Of a stretch of 64,000 nucleotides of DNA, positions 19,144 to 28,610 are shown one piece after another (the first letter of the stretch is position 1; the number at the start of each line of letters is the position of its first letter). A model generated the notes under the pieces. That model saw only the letters and a list, made by a program, of their open reading frames with translations, had not been told where the DNA came from and did no database searches. The position numbers and the translations under genes are program-made. The DNA is from Vulcanisaeta souniana JCM 11219 (GTDB taxonomy: Archaea > Thermoproteota > Thermoprotei > Thermoproteales > Thermocladiaceae), in the NCBI RefSeq assembly GCF_026000775.1, contig NZ_AP026830.1, forward strand, positions 1,015,056 through 1,079,055, written 5' to 3'.

Positions 19144-20325
19144 TTAGCCCTGGCTTGGGAATATGGATGCATACTGCGGGTACTGGCTTAGTGGTGCAAC
19201 AAAGGGTTTAATTGCATTAGGCACAGCACTGTAATTACCATAGACTATACCAGGTATTATGGGTACAATACCATTCTCCTCAAGTATCTTTTGACCAATT
19301 GGACTATAGAGCAGTAGTAAGAAGTACTCTGCGGCCTGCTTATTTGGTGCCTGGAATGGCACTGTTATTGTATAAACCACTGGATTGCACGCAAAGGTCT
19401 TTGTGACCCCATTCTCAGTCCAAGTAACATTAACCTGGTGGTAGTAATTGACGTAACTTAGATTACCGAGATTTATGAATGGAGGTAGTGTTATGAACAC
19501 GGTATTATGATATGTCTGTGTTTGCGGTATTGCATTGCTCTCGTAAGCCGAGAGTATGAAGTCCACCTGCCCAGAGGTCATTAGTGTTAGTAGGTCTATC
19601 TCCGTGTTTCTCATCATGTACTTACTTGGGTTCCCATAAATAGCGTTGTATAGATATGAGGCATTATTAAAGAAGGTGAGGCCGGCCAGCTTAACGACAC
19701 ATTGGGCTTGGTAACCAGATGGATCCGTGAATGGGTTTGAGACACCAACAACTGTGCTTGAGTTAAGGGCTATTATCTGCCAGATCTCTTGCCAGGTCTC
19801 ATTGTACTGCGCAGACATTGGTGGGTATGACTGTGCTTGCTGCCATAGTTGGTAGACCTCCTGACCGGCTGTGGTGTTTAGGTCAACTATTATGACCATC
19901 TGTGTTATGCCGAAGGCTATTTCGTAATTAGTGTAGTTGGGGAATAGTACGGAGGGTATTGTTGTTGTGTCCGCAGAAGCCACAACACTGAATTGCTGAG
20001 TGGTTGCCTCAGTATGGGCGACCTCACCACTGCCCTTAAACATGGCAGGGGCTATCGTTATGGTTGGGTACATGCTCTGCATTACATTAAGTATATCACC
20101 AAAGGCAAACTTTAGTGTGCCAGCGGCACCAACTGCGAAGGGTGCGGTTGATACCGTGGTTGTCGTATTAGCCGTGGTGGTAACAGGGGTGGTCACATTA
20201 ACATATTTAGTAACAGTAACTGTCTTGGTAACAACCTTAGGTGGCATTACTGCATAGCCAATCGCTATACCAACCACAAGACCTACTATTAATCCAATGA
20301 CTAACCAAACGGTTGTGCTTGCCAT
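19144..20325 (-). CDS. ABC transporter substrate-binding lipoprotein-like protein, WtpA type
   Basis: A 393-residue extracellular binding protein. The N-terminus is one membrane helix (VWLVIGLIVGLVVGIAIGYAV) acting as a signal anchor, then a Thr/Val-rich linker (residues about 32-62) suited to a cell-surface stalk. The binding domain has FKGSGEVAHTEA and GVSNPFTDPSGYQAQ, which resemble the oxyanion-binding blocks of WtpA/ModA. It starts the operon with permease and ATPase behind it. Tungstate is the likely ligand in a Thermoproteaceae hyperthermophile with tungsten enzymes, but molybdate cannot be excluded. Confidence 0.85.
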   Translation of the reverse strand: MASTTVWLVIGLIVGLVVGIAIGYAVMPPKVVTKTVTVTKYVNVTTPVTTTANTTTTVSTAPFAVGAAGTLKFAFGDILNVMQSMYPTITIAPAMFKGSGEVAHTEATTQQFSVVASADTTTIPSVLFPNYTNYEIAFGITQMVIIVDLNTTAGQEVYQLWQQAQSYPPMSAQYNETWQEIWQIIALNSSTVVGVSNPFTDPSGYQAQCVVKLAGLTFFNNASYLYNAIYGNPSKYMMRNTEIDLLTLMTSGQVDFILSAYESNAIPQTQTYHNTVFITLPPFINLGNLSYVNYYHQVNVTWTENGVTKTFACNPVVYTITVPFQAPNKQAAEYFLLLLYSPIGQKILEENGIVPIIPGIVYGNYSAVPNAIKPFVAPLSQYPQYASIFPSQG

Positions 20326-20412
20326 ACGCCTGGATTAATTTTTTCTTGTATTAAAGTTTTATTTTTTATCTGATAATTGATAATTAACATTCAATTTTTA
20401 AATAAATTATGA

Positions 20413-21942
20413 TCACTCTGGCGGTATCTCTGTATAGGCTACTGATATGTCTATGCCATACCTCCTCAGACTAATGTAGCGGGATACTAAATACACCGCT
20501 ATACCGAGTATTACGGCGCCGAGTTCAACGCCGTAGGCCAGCCAATTACCGCCCCAAATCTGTGGATAGGCAAGGAACTCGTAGGTTATGTATGCCATAA
20601 CACCAAACATTAGTGCGCCAAAGATCCCTAAAATAACCCTGGACCTACTGTTTACATTAAATGATGAATACTTGAGTGTTGCTATTATGACTGCTGCAAC
20701 GCCAACTACCATGTAATAGATTACTGCCTCGACGACAGCCCCGTAAAGCGCAGTGAATGTGTTATAGATAATGCCTGCTGCGGCTATTAAAGCTGCCGTT
20801 ATCACTAGGTCGAATGTGTGTGCGTATATTGGTGTTCCGAATCTTGGGCTTACGTAGGCGAAGACGCTTGGCCATACCCTGTCAAAGGCAAGGGCAAACC
20901 AATACCTAACAACTACGATGGCGCCATAGGCCAAAACAGCCAGGTACCACGTGACTGATGAAATGCCAATAAACCAACTCAATGCTGCATTGTGTGATGC
21001 AACCATGGCGATCGTCCAGAAATTCAAAATGCCATTAATGTTATAGTTCGACAAGGCAGCGGTAACGAAATTAAAACCAAGCGAATAATACATGGCCTCA
21101 AACCCGAGGGTTAGGAATATCAGTGAGAATAGGAATGCCATTGGTACATTCCAATGAAGGGCATTCTTACCCTTTATCTCGGAGGCAATTGCCGGTCCCG
21201 CGTTTAGCCATGGGTAAACATATATTGCGAAAAAGGGTAGTAGCATCAGTATTGTGCTCATGGAGAAGTAAGGCCCTGTATAGCTACTGGCTACCTTAGA
21301 GTAGGTGTAGCCGCTCGGTAGTAGTGAGGATACTGCACTGATGATCTGGGCCTTAGGTGTTGCGAAGAGCACTACTATAGCTGCCAATAATCCAAGAAGT
21401 GATATTGCGGTTAATGCCGTCATTAATTTAACTCCGTATTTAGTCCCAAGTATGTTTACAATGACTATCACGGCGAAGAAGGCAATACCTATGCCCACCT
21501 CCTCTATTGTGGAAAGGGAGATGTTAACACCGAGTATTGGTAGTACTGCCTGCAGTTGAAAAACTGATGAGAAGGCTATTAATGCGTAGTACGTTAGGCT
21601 TTCTATTATGAAGCCGAAGACAAGGCCATTGGTTAGCCAGGCCAATTTGGGTCCTAGGGCTCTGCCTAGCCATACGTAGTCGCCGCCTACCCTAGGTATG
21701 TACCTGATTAATGTGGAGTAAACGATTACCTGCGGTAATGCAAAGAGGGCAGCTATGAGGGAGGCATATACAAGGTTTGCGCCTGCCACGGTTGGTAATG
21801 CGGCCAGTGTAAAGCCTATGGATGCCAGTGCTGCTCCTATGGACATGTTGGCAATATTTATTGAAACGGCATCCCAAAGATTTGCTGACTTGACTAAACC
21901 CGTGGACTCCCTAACGAAGACTCCGTATTCCTTGCTCATCAT
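20413..21942 (-). CDS. APC-superfamily amino acid permease
   Basis: A 509-residue transporter with about twelve hydrophobic segments. The N-terminal block LWDAVSINIANMSIGAALASIGFTL and IRYIPRVGGDYVWLGRALGPKLAW contain the GG(S/D)Y-type substrate-binding turn typical of APC amino acid/polyamine permeases. A large hydrophobic insertion with MYYSLGFNF lies between helices. The substrate is unknown. It stands alone in a minus-strand transcription unit, divergent from the CYTH gene; an AT-rich 87-base spacer separates it from the ABC operon downstream. Confidence 0.85.
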   Translation of the reverse strand: MMSKEYGVFVRESTGLVKSANLWDAVSINIANMSIGAALASIGFTLAALPTVAGANLVYASLIAALFALPQVIVYSTLIRYIPRVGGDYVWLGRALGPKLAWLTNGLVFGFIIESLTYYALIAFSSVFQLQAVLPILGVNISLSTIEEVGIGIAFFAVIVIVNILGTKYGVKLMTALTAISLLGLLAAIVVLFATPKAQIISAVSSLLPSGYTYSKVASSYTGPYFSMSTILMLLPFFAIYVYPWLNAGPAIASEIKGKNALHWNVPMAFLFSLIFLTLGFEAMYYSLGFNFVTAALSNYNINGILNFWTIAMVASHNAALSWFIGISSVTWYLAVLAYGAIVVVRYWFALAFDRVWPSVFAYVSPRFGTPIYAHTFDLVITAALIAAAGIIYNTFTALYGAVVEAVIYYMVVGVAAVIIATLKYSSFNVNSRSRVILGIFGALMFGVMAYITYEFLAYPQIWGGNWLAYGVELGAVILGIAVYLVSRYISLRRYGIDISVAYTEIPPE

Positions 21943-22064
21943 TATTGCATTTATTTTAAATTATTAATAAACCCTATGCCTAGATTTCCCGTTTATTGTT
22001 TAAACAATTATTTAAATAACAATCAAGACATACCTTAAAAAGGAGAAATCAGTGTGCATACACC

Positions 22065-22613
22065 GTGTTTGAGGTTGAGGTTAAATACAGGGTACCTAAC
22101 CATGATGCAATTAGGGATAGACTGAAGGCATTGAATGCGAAGTTTCTTGAGCACACTGAAGAGACAGATATATACCTCAACAGTCCATTAAGGGATTTCG
22201 CAAAAACAGACGAGGCGCTCAGGGTTAGGGTCTATGGCGACGGCACTGTGGTACTAACGTATAAGGGCCCACGCATTGGTAATGTTGGGAAAACCAGGGA
22301 GGAACTGAGCGTCACAGCAAATGACCTTGACAGTCTCCTAGAGATCCTCAGGAGACTTGACTTTAGGGAAGTGGCTAAGGTCGTGAAGAGGAGGGATATT
22401 TATAACTATGAGAATTTCACAATATACCTGGACACGGTTGAGGACCTGGGAAGCTTTGTTGAGGTTGAGACAATGGTTAATGACAAGGAATTGATTAATA
22501 GAGCAACCGATGAGGTGCTTCAATTTGGCGATAAACTTGGCCTTAAGAGGGAGTGGATCGAGAAAAGGACCTACCTAGAGCTAGTTCTTGAACGGGGAAA
22601 CGAACGTAGGTAG
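22065..22613 (+). CDS. CYTH-domain protein (CyaB-like / triphosphate tunnel enzyme)
   Basis: A 182-residue single-domain CYTH protein. The signature ExExK is seen at the N-terminus (EVEVKYR), followed by acidic and basic strand residues such as EALRVRVYGDGTVVLTYKGP and FVEVETMV of the triphosphate tunnel. Family members act as class IV adenylate cyclases, thiamine triphosphatases or inorganic triphosphatases; which one applies here is open. The GTG at 22065 lies about 29 bases from a TATA-like element (ccttaaaaagg, 22032-22042), so it is probably leaderless. It precedes the GlmU-like gene by 34 bases, and the two may be co-transcribed. Confidence 0.85.
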   Translation: MFEVEVKYRVPNHDAIRDRLKALNAKFLEHTEETDIYLNSPLRDFAKTDEALRVRVYGDGTVVLTYKGPRIGNVGKTREELSVTANDLDSLLEILRRLDFREVAKVVKRRDIYNYENFTIYLDTVEDLGSFVEVETMVNDKELINRATDEVLQFGDKLGLKREWIEKRTYLELVLERGNERR

Positions 22614-22647
22614 ACCTTAAATAATTCACTACTGGTTAACATAACAT

Positions 22648-23829
22648 ATGAATTTTGATAACGTTGTTTTGATCGAGGATGACTACAGGGGTTATTACCC
22701 GATCTCGATTAGCACGCCGCTTAGTGATTTAATTGTTGGTGGGCTTCGTTACTATGAACACATTGTCCTATGGCTCATGAGCATGGGGCACAGTGCTGAT
22801 TTATACGTGGTTACTCGTGATTACTTGGCAAGGAATTGGCGGGGCACGACTGAGTCACTATTATCCAGGCTTAACCTAAGGTATTCAATAAGGTATGTAA
22901 GTGATATTAAGGACATTAGTGGTTCATCAATCATGATAAATACCTCCGTCGTTCCCCAAATAGACATTCTAAACAGGACATTAAATGAACTTACCCCAAG
23001 CACTGAGATCAAATGCGGCGATAGGTTGTTAATTAAGGTTGTAAATAATACTAATGACTTAGTGAACAATAATGTAATTGATAATTGCGATTTGCCTACA
23101 TTCAGTGGTATTTGGTCATTAATTAGGTGGAACACCGAACTCCTACGTAGTAACTCCAAGTATTTAATAAGGGTGCTTGGGGATAGGTCCGTAAATTCTG
23201 ACATATCACGTGGTGCGATCATTGATGAAAGGGCAGGTAATGTAATAACAATAGGCTCATCCATTGAGCCACTGACTTATGTCAAAGGGCCATCACTATT
23301 GGGGCCTGGCACCAGGGTGTTGCCTCACGCATATGTCAGGGAGGGTACGGTTCTATACATGGATAATGCGGTTGGCGGTGAGGTCAAGAACTCAATAATG
23401 GACATGCATAGTCTCAAGGAACACTTTAGTTACCTGGGTGATTCCTACGTGGGTAGGTGGGTCAACATTGGAGCTGGTTCCGTAACGTCTAACCTGAAGA
23501 ACACCATTGGTAATATTAGGTATATGGGCATTGACACCGGCATGATTAAGCTTGGTTCAATAATTGGTGATTGGGTTAAGGTAGGGATTAACACGTCAAT
23601 AATGAGTGGTAAGTACATTGGACAAGGAAGCAGTATTGTTGGTCTAGTTAGGGATAATATTCCGCCTTTCAGGATATGCGTGAACAATGATTGTGAGAAG
23701 CTAAGGATTGATAAGGTGATTGAGATTTACAGGAGATTTGCTGAGCTGAGGAGGATGAGTGTTAATGAAAACGAGATTTCACTAATAAGGGCTGTTTATG
23801 ATTTTTCACTCCATGAAGCGTCTTCTTAA
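22648..23829 (+). CDS. GlmU-like left-handed beta-helix sugar nucleotidyltransferase
   Basis: A 393-residue protein resembling the alternative GlmU group (TIGR03991-like), in which a shortened N-terminal nucleotidyltransferase-like region (MNFDNVVLIEDDYRGYYPIS) is joined to a hexapeptide-repeat beta-helix. The helix runs from about residue 210 to 345, with GPSLLGPGTRVLPHAYVREGTVLY, ... YVGRWVNIGAGSVTSNLKN and WVKVGINTSIMSG. It should act on sugar-1-phosphates such as GlcNAc-1-P or their acetylation. The classic LxxGxGxRM nucleotidyltransferase signature is not visible, so uridylyltransferase activity is uncertain. Its last 24 bases overlap the convergent Lhr gene. Confidence 0.75.
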   Translation: MNFDNVVLIEDDYRGYYPISISTPLSDLIVGGLRYYEHIVLWLMSMGHSADLYVVTRDYLARNWRGTTESLLSRLNLRYSIRYVSDIKDISGSSIMINTSVVPQIDILNRTLNELTPSTEIKCGDRLLIKVVNNTNDLVNNNVIDNCDLPTFSGIWSLIRWNTELLRSNSKYLIRVLGDRSVNSDISRGAIIDERAGNVITIGSSIEPLTYVKGPSLLGPGTRVLPHAYVREGTVLYMDNAVGGEVKNSIMDMHSLKEHFSYLGDSYVGRWVNIGAGSVTSNLKNTIGNIRYMGIDTGMIKLGSIIGDWVKVGINTSIMSGKYIGQGSSIVGLVRDNIPPFRICVNNDCEKLRIDKVIEIYRRFAELRRMSVNENEISLIRAVYDFSLHEASS

Positions 23830-26727
23830 TTCCCTCTTTTCCAGCTCATGAATCACGAGTACCAACCTATCGATATTACTTATCTTCGGCAAGAATTCCT
23901 CGATATCATCAATCCTAACCCTACTTGATAATGCAAGCACTGCTAGCTTTCCATATTTACCAACGAGGTCGGCGGTCCTGTTTATGTATTGTATAATCTC
24001 CTCATCATCAGACCTTACCCTACCCTCCCTCCACCTCTCTACGACCTGCCTTATCTTCTCCTCATCAACCCTCAGTGCGCCAAGTCTCTCAGAACCACAG
24101 TTGGGGCATTTTGGTTTGTCAGGTAAGTCCTTGTTTCTGGCAGAGCCGACCCAACCACAGTTAAGGCATACAAGGGTCACTGACTCGTTTAGTAACCTTG
24201 CCTTAACGCTCTCCCTAACTAGTTTATCAAGTCTCTCCGGTGCCATGACCTCAAGCCTATGGCTTATCTTATCAACGATCTCCCTGCCCATTGGGCTAAA
24301 CTCATTCCCTTCTATCGTAACTAATCTCCTATCGCCATTACTCAATGATTTTAGGAATGAGTAGGTATTGTCTAGGTCAAAATCTCTCGTTAGGACCTCC
24401 TTAAGTGTCTCGGTAAATACCGGGGACCCCTTGTAAAGCTCCACTAGGTTCGTTATTGCTAAATCACTCATTTCCCTATCCTTCTTAACAACATTGAATC
24501 GTCTGGCAACGTGGACAAACTTCCTCTTGAAAATCCCTGTCCTTATTATAGCCCTGATTGCGTAATCTATGAATGTCTTATCATCCATATTGGCTATATC
24601 CATTATTGTTTGAGTGACCAATGTAGTATCGATACCAGGTCTCGGTAATTGCAGTACTACGGCGTAGGCATCCTGCTGGACACCCACTGGATAACCAAGT
24701 CTCTCGGTTAGCACTTCACCAAGCATCCTGGCCACTGTCCTGTTAACAAGAGTACCGCCATGCGTATACAACACTATTAAATCACCAACGCGCTCAAGGA
24801 GGACAAGCCTATGGGAAGGCACTGGAACACCGCTCTCGATGTGCTCCATGACCTTATTAACAACATACTTAATGGTATCCATAGACGCACCTAATTTTGA
24901 GGAGAGCAACTCAGTGGTTGTCTCAGGCCCCACCTTAGTAACGTAGTTACTAACTTCCTCCTTGATGATGCCAACATCCTGAGCCACTTCGAACGGCACC
25001 GGGATCTCCTCACCGACCCAAGACGGTATTGCCCCAACGGTGTCCTTGGCAGGAACAACATATATGGTATCACCAACAATCTTCTGGAGAACCCAAACGC
25101 CGCCTCTAAACACGAACTTTATCCCTGGTTCACCATACTCAGCCACAAAGGCTTCATCTAGCACCCCAATGGGTTCATCACTTGTTTGGTTAATGACTAG
25201 GTAATGCTTTTCATCGGGTATCATGGACATCTGCTCAAAGAAGTACCTATACAACTCCCTCCTAGCCCTGAAGCCACTTGGCTTAAGCACAGTGCCGTCA
25301 TTCTCAACGAAGTAAGCAAGCCTAGGATTCAACACCTCACTCATGAACCTCAGGATACCCTTAAGTTCCTCAATCGATAACTTCCTGTATGGGTAAGCCC
25401 CCCTTATTACGTTATAAAGCTCATCAATGGTCCACCTATTCTTAATCATCAACAAACTAACTATCTGATGAACAAGCACATCGTATGGCTTATCAGGGAT
25501 TTGCGTAGCCTCAAGGAGCCCTGACTTAGCTCTGTTAACTATGGCGATTGCCTCAAGTGTATCATTTAAATCCTCAGTGATTACCACACCCCTAGGGACC
25601 TTATCAAGCCTATGACCACTCCTACCAATCCTCTGAACAAGCCTAACAACTTGGTGAGGCGATAGGTACTGGATCACGAAGTCCACGTGGCCGATATCAA
25701 TACCTAACTCGAGACTTGACGTTGCTATCACAGCCTTCAATTTACCGTCCTTAAAGGCTCTCTCCGTGGTTATCCTAGAGACCTTAGACAGTGAACTATG
25801 GTGTATACCAATGGATTCATAACCAAGCATGGCAAACCTATACATGAGCAGTTCAGCCATTGATCGTGTATTAACAAAGATTATTGTTGAACCATTCCCA
25901 CTCACTAAGTCCCTAATGATCCTAAGCCTAGTGACTGCATCTGGGTATAAGTAAACGTTCTTAGCCATCTCCTCATCCTCCTTGGTAGGTGTCGGGTGAA
26001 TAACATCCATCTTCATTTCCCTGACTATACTTGATTGTACGATGTCGCACTCATCATCACCAACGAGGAACTTGGCAACCTCCTCGGGACTACCCACAGT
26101 AGCTGATAAACCAATTATTTGTGGTTTCCTACCAATCAACCACTTAATCCTCTCGAGTGTTAAGGTTAATTGCGTACCTCTCTTATCCTCGGCCAGTTCA
26201 TGAATTTCATCAATGATTATCCACCTAAGCTTCATTAGGTGTTCCCTTAGTCTCTTGCCTGACAAAATAGCCTGAAGGGTTTCAGGGGTTGTTATGAGCA
26301 TCTGCGGTGGATCCCTACTCTGCTTAACCCTATCGCTTTGGTCAGTATCCCCATGCCTAACACCAACCTTAATACCAACCCTCTCACCCCACCAAACAAG
26401 CCTATCAAGCAAGTCCCTATTTAACGCCCTGAGGGGTGTAACGTAGAGTATGTATATACCCTTATCAGTAAACTCACCCTTATCCATACCCCACCTAAGC
26501 ATTGAGAGGACTGGTAAAACGGCAGCCTCTGTTTTACCGCTACCTGTCGGTGCAATTATCAACACATTACGACCACTGAGTATCTTGGGAATGGCCAGCC
26601 TTTGAGGCTCCGTCGCCCTTAGAAAGCCCCTCTCTGCTAATGCAGTTTGAACCAGGGGATGGAGTAATTTATAGGTATTATCCAATTCCCCTTTTGGAGA
26701 TATAGTAGTTTCTGTACTGCTTTTCAT
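23806..26727 (-). CDS. lhr: Lhr-like superfamily 2 helicase
   Basis: A large helicase of about 973 residues. Motif I is APTGSGKT, motif Ia TPLRALNRDL, motif II DEIH, motif III LSATVG, motif V SLELGIDIG and motif VI QRIGRSGHR. The Lhr winged-helix and core domains follow, then a C-terminal zinc-ribbon (CLNCGWVG ... CPNCGSERL) seen in archaeal Lhr-type helicases. These 3'-5' helicases act on branched DNA and RNA-DNA hybrids in repair. The frame opens at a TTG (26745); the ATG at 26727 is preferred on codon grounds. It converges on the GlmU-like gene. Confidence 0.92.
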   Translation of the reverse strand: MKSSTETTISPKGELDNTYKLLHPLVQTALAERGFLRATEPQRLAIPKILSGRNVLIIAPTGSGKTEAAVLPVLSMLRWGMDKGEFTDKGIYILYVTPLRALNRDLLDRLVWWGERVGIKVGVRHGDTDQSDRVKQSRDPPQMLITTPETLQAILSGKRLREHLMKLRWIIIDEIHELAEDKRGTQLTLTLERIKWLIGRKPQIIGLSATVGSPEEVAKFLVGDDECDIVQSSIVREMKMDVIHPTPTKEDEEMAKNVYLYPDAVTRLRIIRDLVSGNGSTIIFVNTRSMAELLMYRFAMLGYESIGIHHSSLSKVSRITTERAFKDGKLKAVIATSSLELGIDIGHVDFVIQYLSPHQVVRLVQRIGRSGHRLDKVPRGVVITEDLNDTLEAIAIVNRAKSGLLEATQIPDKPYDVLVHQIVSLLMIKNRWTIDELYNVIRGAYPYRKLSIEELKGILRFMSEVLNPRLAYFVENDGTVLKPSGFRARRELYRYFFEQMSMIPDEKHYLVINQTSDEPIGVLDEAFVAEYGEPGIKFVFRGGVWVLQKIVGDTIYVVPAKDTVGAIPSWVGEEIPVPFEVAQDVGIIKEEVSNYVTKVGPETTTELLSSKLGASMDTIKYVVNKVMEHIESGVPVPSHRLVLLERVGDLIVLYTHGGTLVNRTVARMLGEVLTERLGYPVGVQQDAYAVVLQLPRPGIDTTLVTQTIMDIANMDDKTFIDYAIRAIIRTGIFKRKFVHVARRFNVVKKDREMSDLAITNLVELYKGSPVFTETLKEVLTRDFDLDNTYSFLKSLSNGDRRLVTIEGNEFSPMGREIVDKISHRLEVMAPERLDKLVRESVKARLLNESVTLVCLNCGWVGSARNKDLPDKPKCPNCGSERLGALRVDEEKIRQVVERWREGRVRSDDEEIIQYINRTADLVGKYGKLAVLALSSRVRIDDIEEFLPKISNIDRLVLVIHELEKRELRRRFME

Positions 26728-26891
26728 TGGATCAACACTATACAATTAACACCATGGTACCCAACCCGTTTTAAACCATTTGCTTCAGTTAAAGTGAAAG
26801 TCATATTCACGAAACTTATAAATAACCTGCGAAATAGAAAATGTAACACTTAAATTACGAGCAACATCAGTTAACAATATTAATGCGTAAG

Positions 26892-26903
26892 CCTAATATT
26901 AGG
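26892..26903. promoter_or_regulatory. Palindrome overlapping the TATA position of the zinc-ribbon gene
   Basis: cctaatattagg is a perfect 12-base palindrome, nearly extended by aag/ctt. It lies 20-31 bases upstream of the ATG at 26923, where a TATA box is expected for a leaderless gene, so a bound repressor would block it. A separate TATA-like element, cttataaat, lies at about 26815-26823. Confidence 0.35.
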
Positions 26904-26922
26904 GCTTGATAGTCATTGATTA

Positions 26923-27102
26923 ATGCTTAAGTGTAGTGCTTGTGGTTCCACCAGGGTAACGGTACTCATTAACGGAAAACCATACTGTAAATACTGCGGT
27001 ACAAAGATCCTAAGGACTCACCTGGTGAGGACATTATTAAACATGAAGCGTGAGGGATTAATAACATCGATAATAAACATCGAGAATTACGAAGACTCCT
27101 AG
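26923..27102 (+). CDS. Small zinc-ribbon protein (59 residues)
   Basis: This gene is below the size of most ORF calls. From ATG at 26923 to TAG at 27102 it encodes 59 residues beginning MLKCSACGSTRVTVLINGKP. Two knuckles, CSAC (residues 4-7) and CKYC (22-25), form a four-Cys zinc ribbon, followed by a basic helix (RTHLVRTLLNMKREGL). Similar minimal ribbons are found in ribosomal, RNA polymerase or regulatory proteins; I cannot assign this one. The palindrome at the TATA position suggests regulated expression. It precedes the membrane protein at 27144 by 41 bases. Confidence 0.75.
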   Translation: MLKCSACGSTRVTVLINGKPYCKYCGTKILRTHLVRTLLNMKREGLITSIINIENYEDS

Positions 27103-27143
27103 TAAGAAAACTAAAATAAAACCCAGTATACATCCCTTCACTA

Positions 27144-27902
27144 ATGATGAATAGGTATGGTACATTCCCCTCGGCATTACTACTTGGAGTGATCCTAACT
27201 CTTGTAATGATCGCCGCGGTAACCCATGCAGAGGCTGGTGTAACTACGAACCAAGTAAATAATGCCATTGTTGAGGCACTGGAAAGATGCGGTGTAAATC
27301 CATACACTGTATCCGTAACGGAAATCACGCCAATAGTACAAAACGGCTCAATAACAATAGAAGCAGCGCTTAGTAATAATTATAACCTTAAAATAGTGAT
27401 GAACCTAACGAACAAATTAATACCAGTTAGTGACATAAATATAGCGGTAACTCATAACTCAGAAATTTGCAATTCAACAATCCAAATACCTAATCCACCA
27501 GGCAACTACAGCAATACAGTTCTGGAGGCAAATCATTTTATTGAGGTGATTTCATACACAGGTTCTTCACCCATGACAACCAGTAGCATGAACACGTTGG
27601 TCGTATATGGCACAAGTATTGACTCGGTAATAGTCATACCAAATATGACGGCCTATACAGGCAATATAGTGTGCAATACGGGATCCCCAACAACACCAAT
27701 CTACATAGTTGGGCTTAATAAGCCAATGCCGATTATGTACATAATACAGCCATCAAGGCCCATTACATCACTACTATGCAGGTATAGCCAAACCATGGGC
27801 GGTAGTTACCTATTAATGGCATTACTAATAGGTATAACTGCAGCCTTGATTTATGAATCAATATTAGTAATAATTAAGGTATACCACCCAACACATCCCT
27901 AA
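27144..27902 (+). CDS. Membrane-anchored extracellular protein, unrecognised
   Basis: A 252-residue protein with an N-terminal signal sequence (ALLLGVILTLVMIAAVTHAEAG) and a C-terminal membrane helix (SYLLMALLIGITAALIYESILVIIKV), so most of it should be outside the cell. The ectodomain is rich in Thr, Asn and Ser with several N-x-S/T sites for N-glycosylation, and has about four Cys that could form disulfides. No known domain is recognised. The ATG doublet at 27144 lies in an AT-rich spacer. Its position behind the zinc-ribbon protein may be an operon, but this is inference. Confidence 0.7.
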   Translation: MMNRYGTFPSALLLGVILTLVMIAAVTHAEAGVTTNQVNNAIVEALERCGVNPYTVSVTEITPIVQNGSITIEAALSNNYNLKIVMNLTNKLIPVSDINIAVTHNSEICNSTIQIPNPPGNYSNTVLEANHFIEVISYTGSSPMTTSSMNTLVVYGTSIDSVIVIPNMTAYTGNIVCNTGSPTTPIYIVGLNKPMPIMYIIQPSRPITSLLCRYSQTMGGSYLLMALLIGITAALIYESILVIIKVYHPTHP

Positions 27903-27927
27903 TTATGGACTGTTTCAGATCTAATGC

Positions 27928-28012
27928 ATGTTTAAATACTTTTGAAACGAACTAGAAGCAAACCCGTTAAGGTAAACGCTTGTTGGGAATAAGGCAATGA
28001 AGAAAACCCAAG
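27928..28012 (+). promoter_or_regulatory. TATA-like element with no plus-strand gene behind it
   Basis: atgtttaaatac (27928-27939) is a good archaeal TATA box on the plus strand, and the predicted start near 27962 faces the antisense side of the XTP pyrophosphatase gene. No plus-strand ORF, box C/D motif or strong hairpin follows. It could drive an antisense RNA, or read as minus-strand promoter because the core is symmetric. Confidence 0.25.
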
Positions 28013-28576
28013 CTATCCCTTGCCCAGTAGCCAATTACCTAACGCCCTGAATGCCAAGGCCCTATGAGATAATTTGTTCTTGATCTCCGGTCCTAGTTCC
28101 GCAAAGGTTTTGTTGTAACCACTTGGTATGAATATTGGGTCAAAGCCGAAGCCCTCAGAACCCCTGGGTTCCATGGCTATACTACCACGCACAACACCAA
28201 TAAATAACTTTATAGGTATCTGAGGACCGCATAGACCAACTACTGATTTAAAGTATGCCGATCTATCGTTAATACCGTTCATAAGCTTTAGAATACCGGT
28301 AAGCCCTATCGTCTTATAAACGTATGATGAGTAAGGGCCTGGAAACCCATTTAATTTATTAATGAATAAGCCATCATCCTCAACAACAAAGTACTCACTA
28401 ATGCCTCCAGTGCATATGTTGGTTAAGGCATTATTAACTATATCCTCAAGGTTATCGCTCTGGATCTCTATCTTCCTATGGTTAAGATCCATGACGAGTT
28501 CAATACTGAATTCCCTAAGGACCAAAGAAGCCTCATGAAGCTTACCCTCATTGCTTGTCACGAAGAATACTCTCAT
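28013..28576 (-). CDS. XTP/dITP pyrophosphatase (HAM1/RdgB family)
   Basis: A 187-residue house-cleaning enzyme that hydrolyses ITP, dITP and XTP to monophosphates. The start block FFVTSNEGKLHEASLVL is the phosphate-binding SNxxK loop. VEDDGLFINKLNGFPGPYSSYV carries the catalytic acidic residues, and GFGFDPIFIPSGYNKTFAELGPE and KNKLSHRALAF complete the family signature. A TATA-like stretch near 28599-28611 lies 29 bases before the ATG at 28576, a leaderless arrangement. It follows the disulfide oxidoreductase gene on the same strand by 34 bases. Confidence 0.93.
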   Translation of the reverse strand: MRVFFVTSNEGKLHEASLVLREFSIELVMDLNHRKIEIQSDNLEDIVNNALTNICTGGISEYFVVEDDGLFINKLNGFPGPYSSYVYKTIGLTGILKLMNGINDRSAYFKSVVGLCGPQIPIKLFIGVVRGSIAMEPRGSEGFGFDPIFIPSGYNKTFAELGPEIKNKLSHRALAFRALGNWLLGKG

Positions 28577-28610
28577 GGCCTAATTTTACGGTGTTACACC
28601 ATATTTAAAA

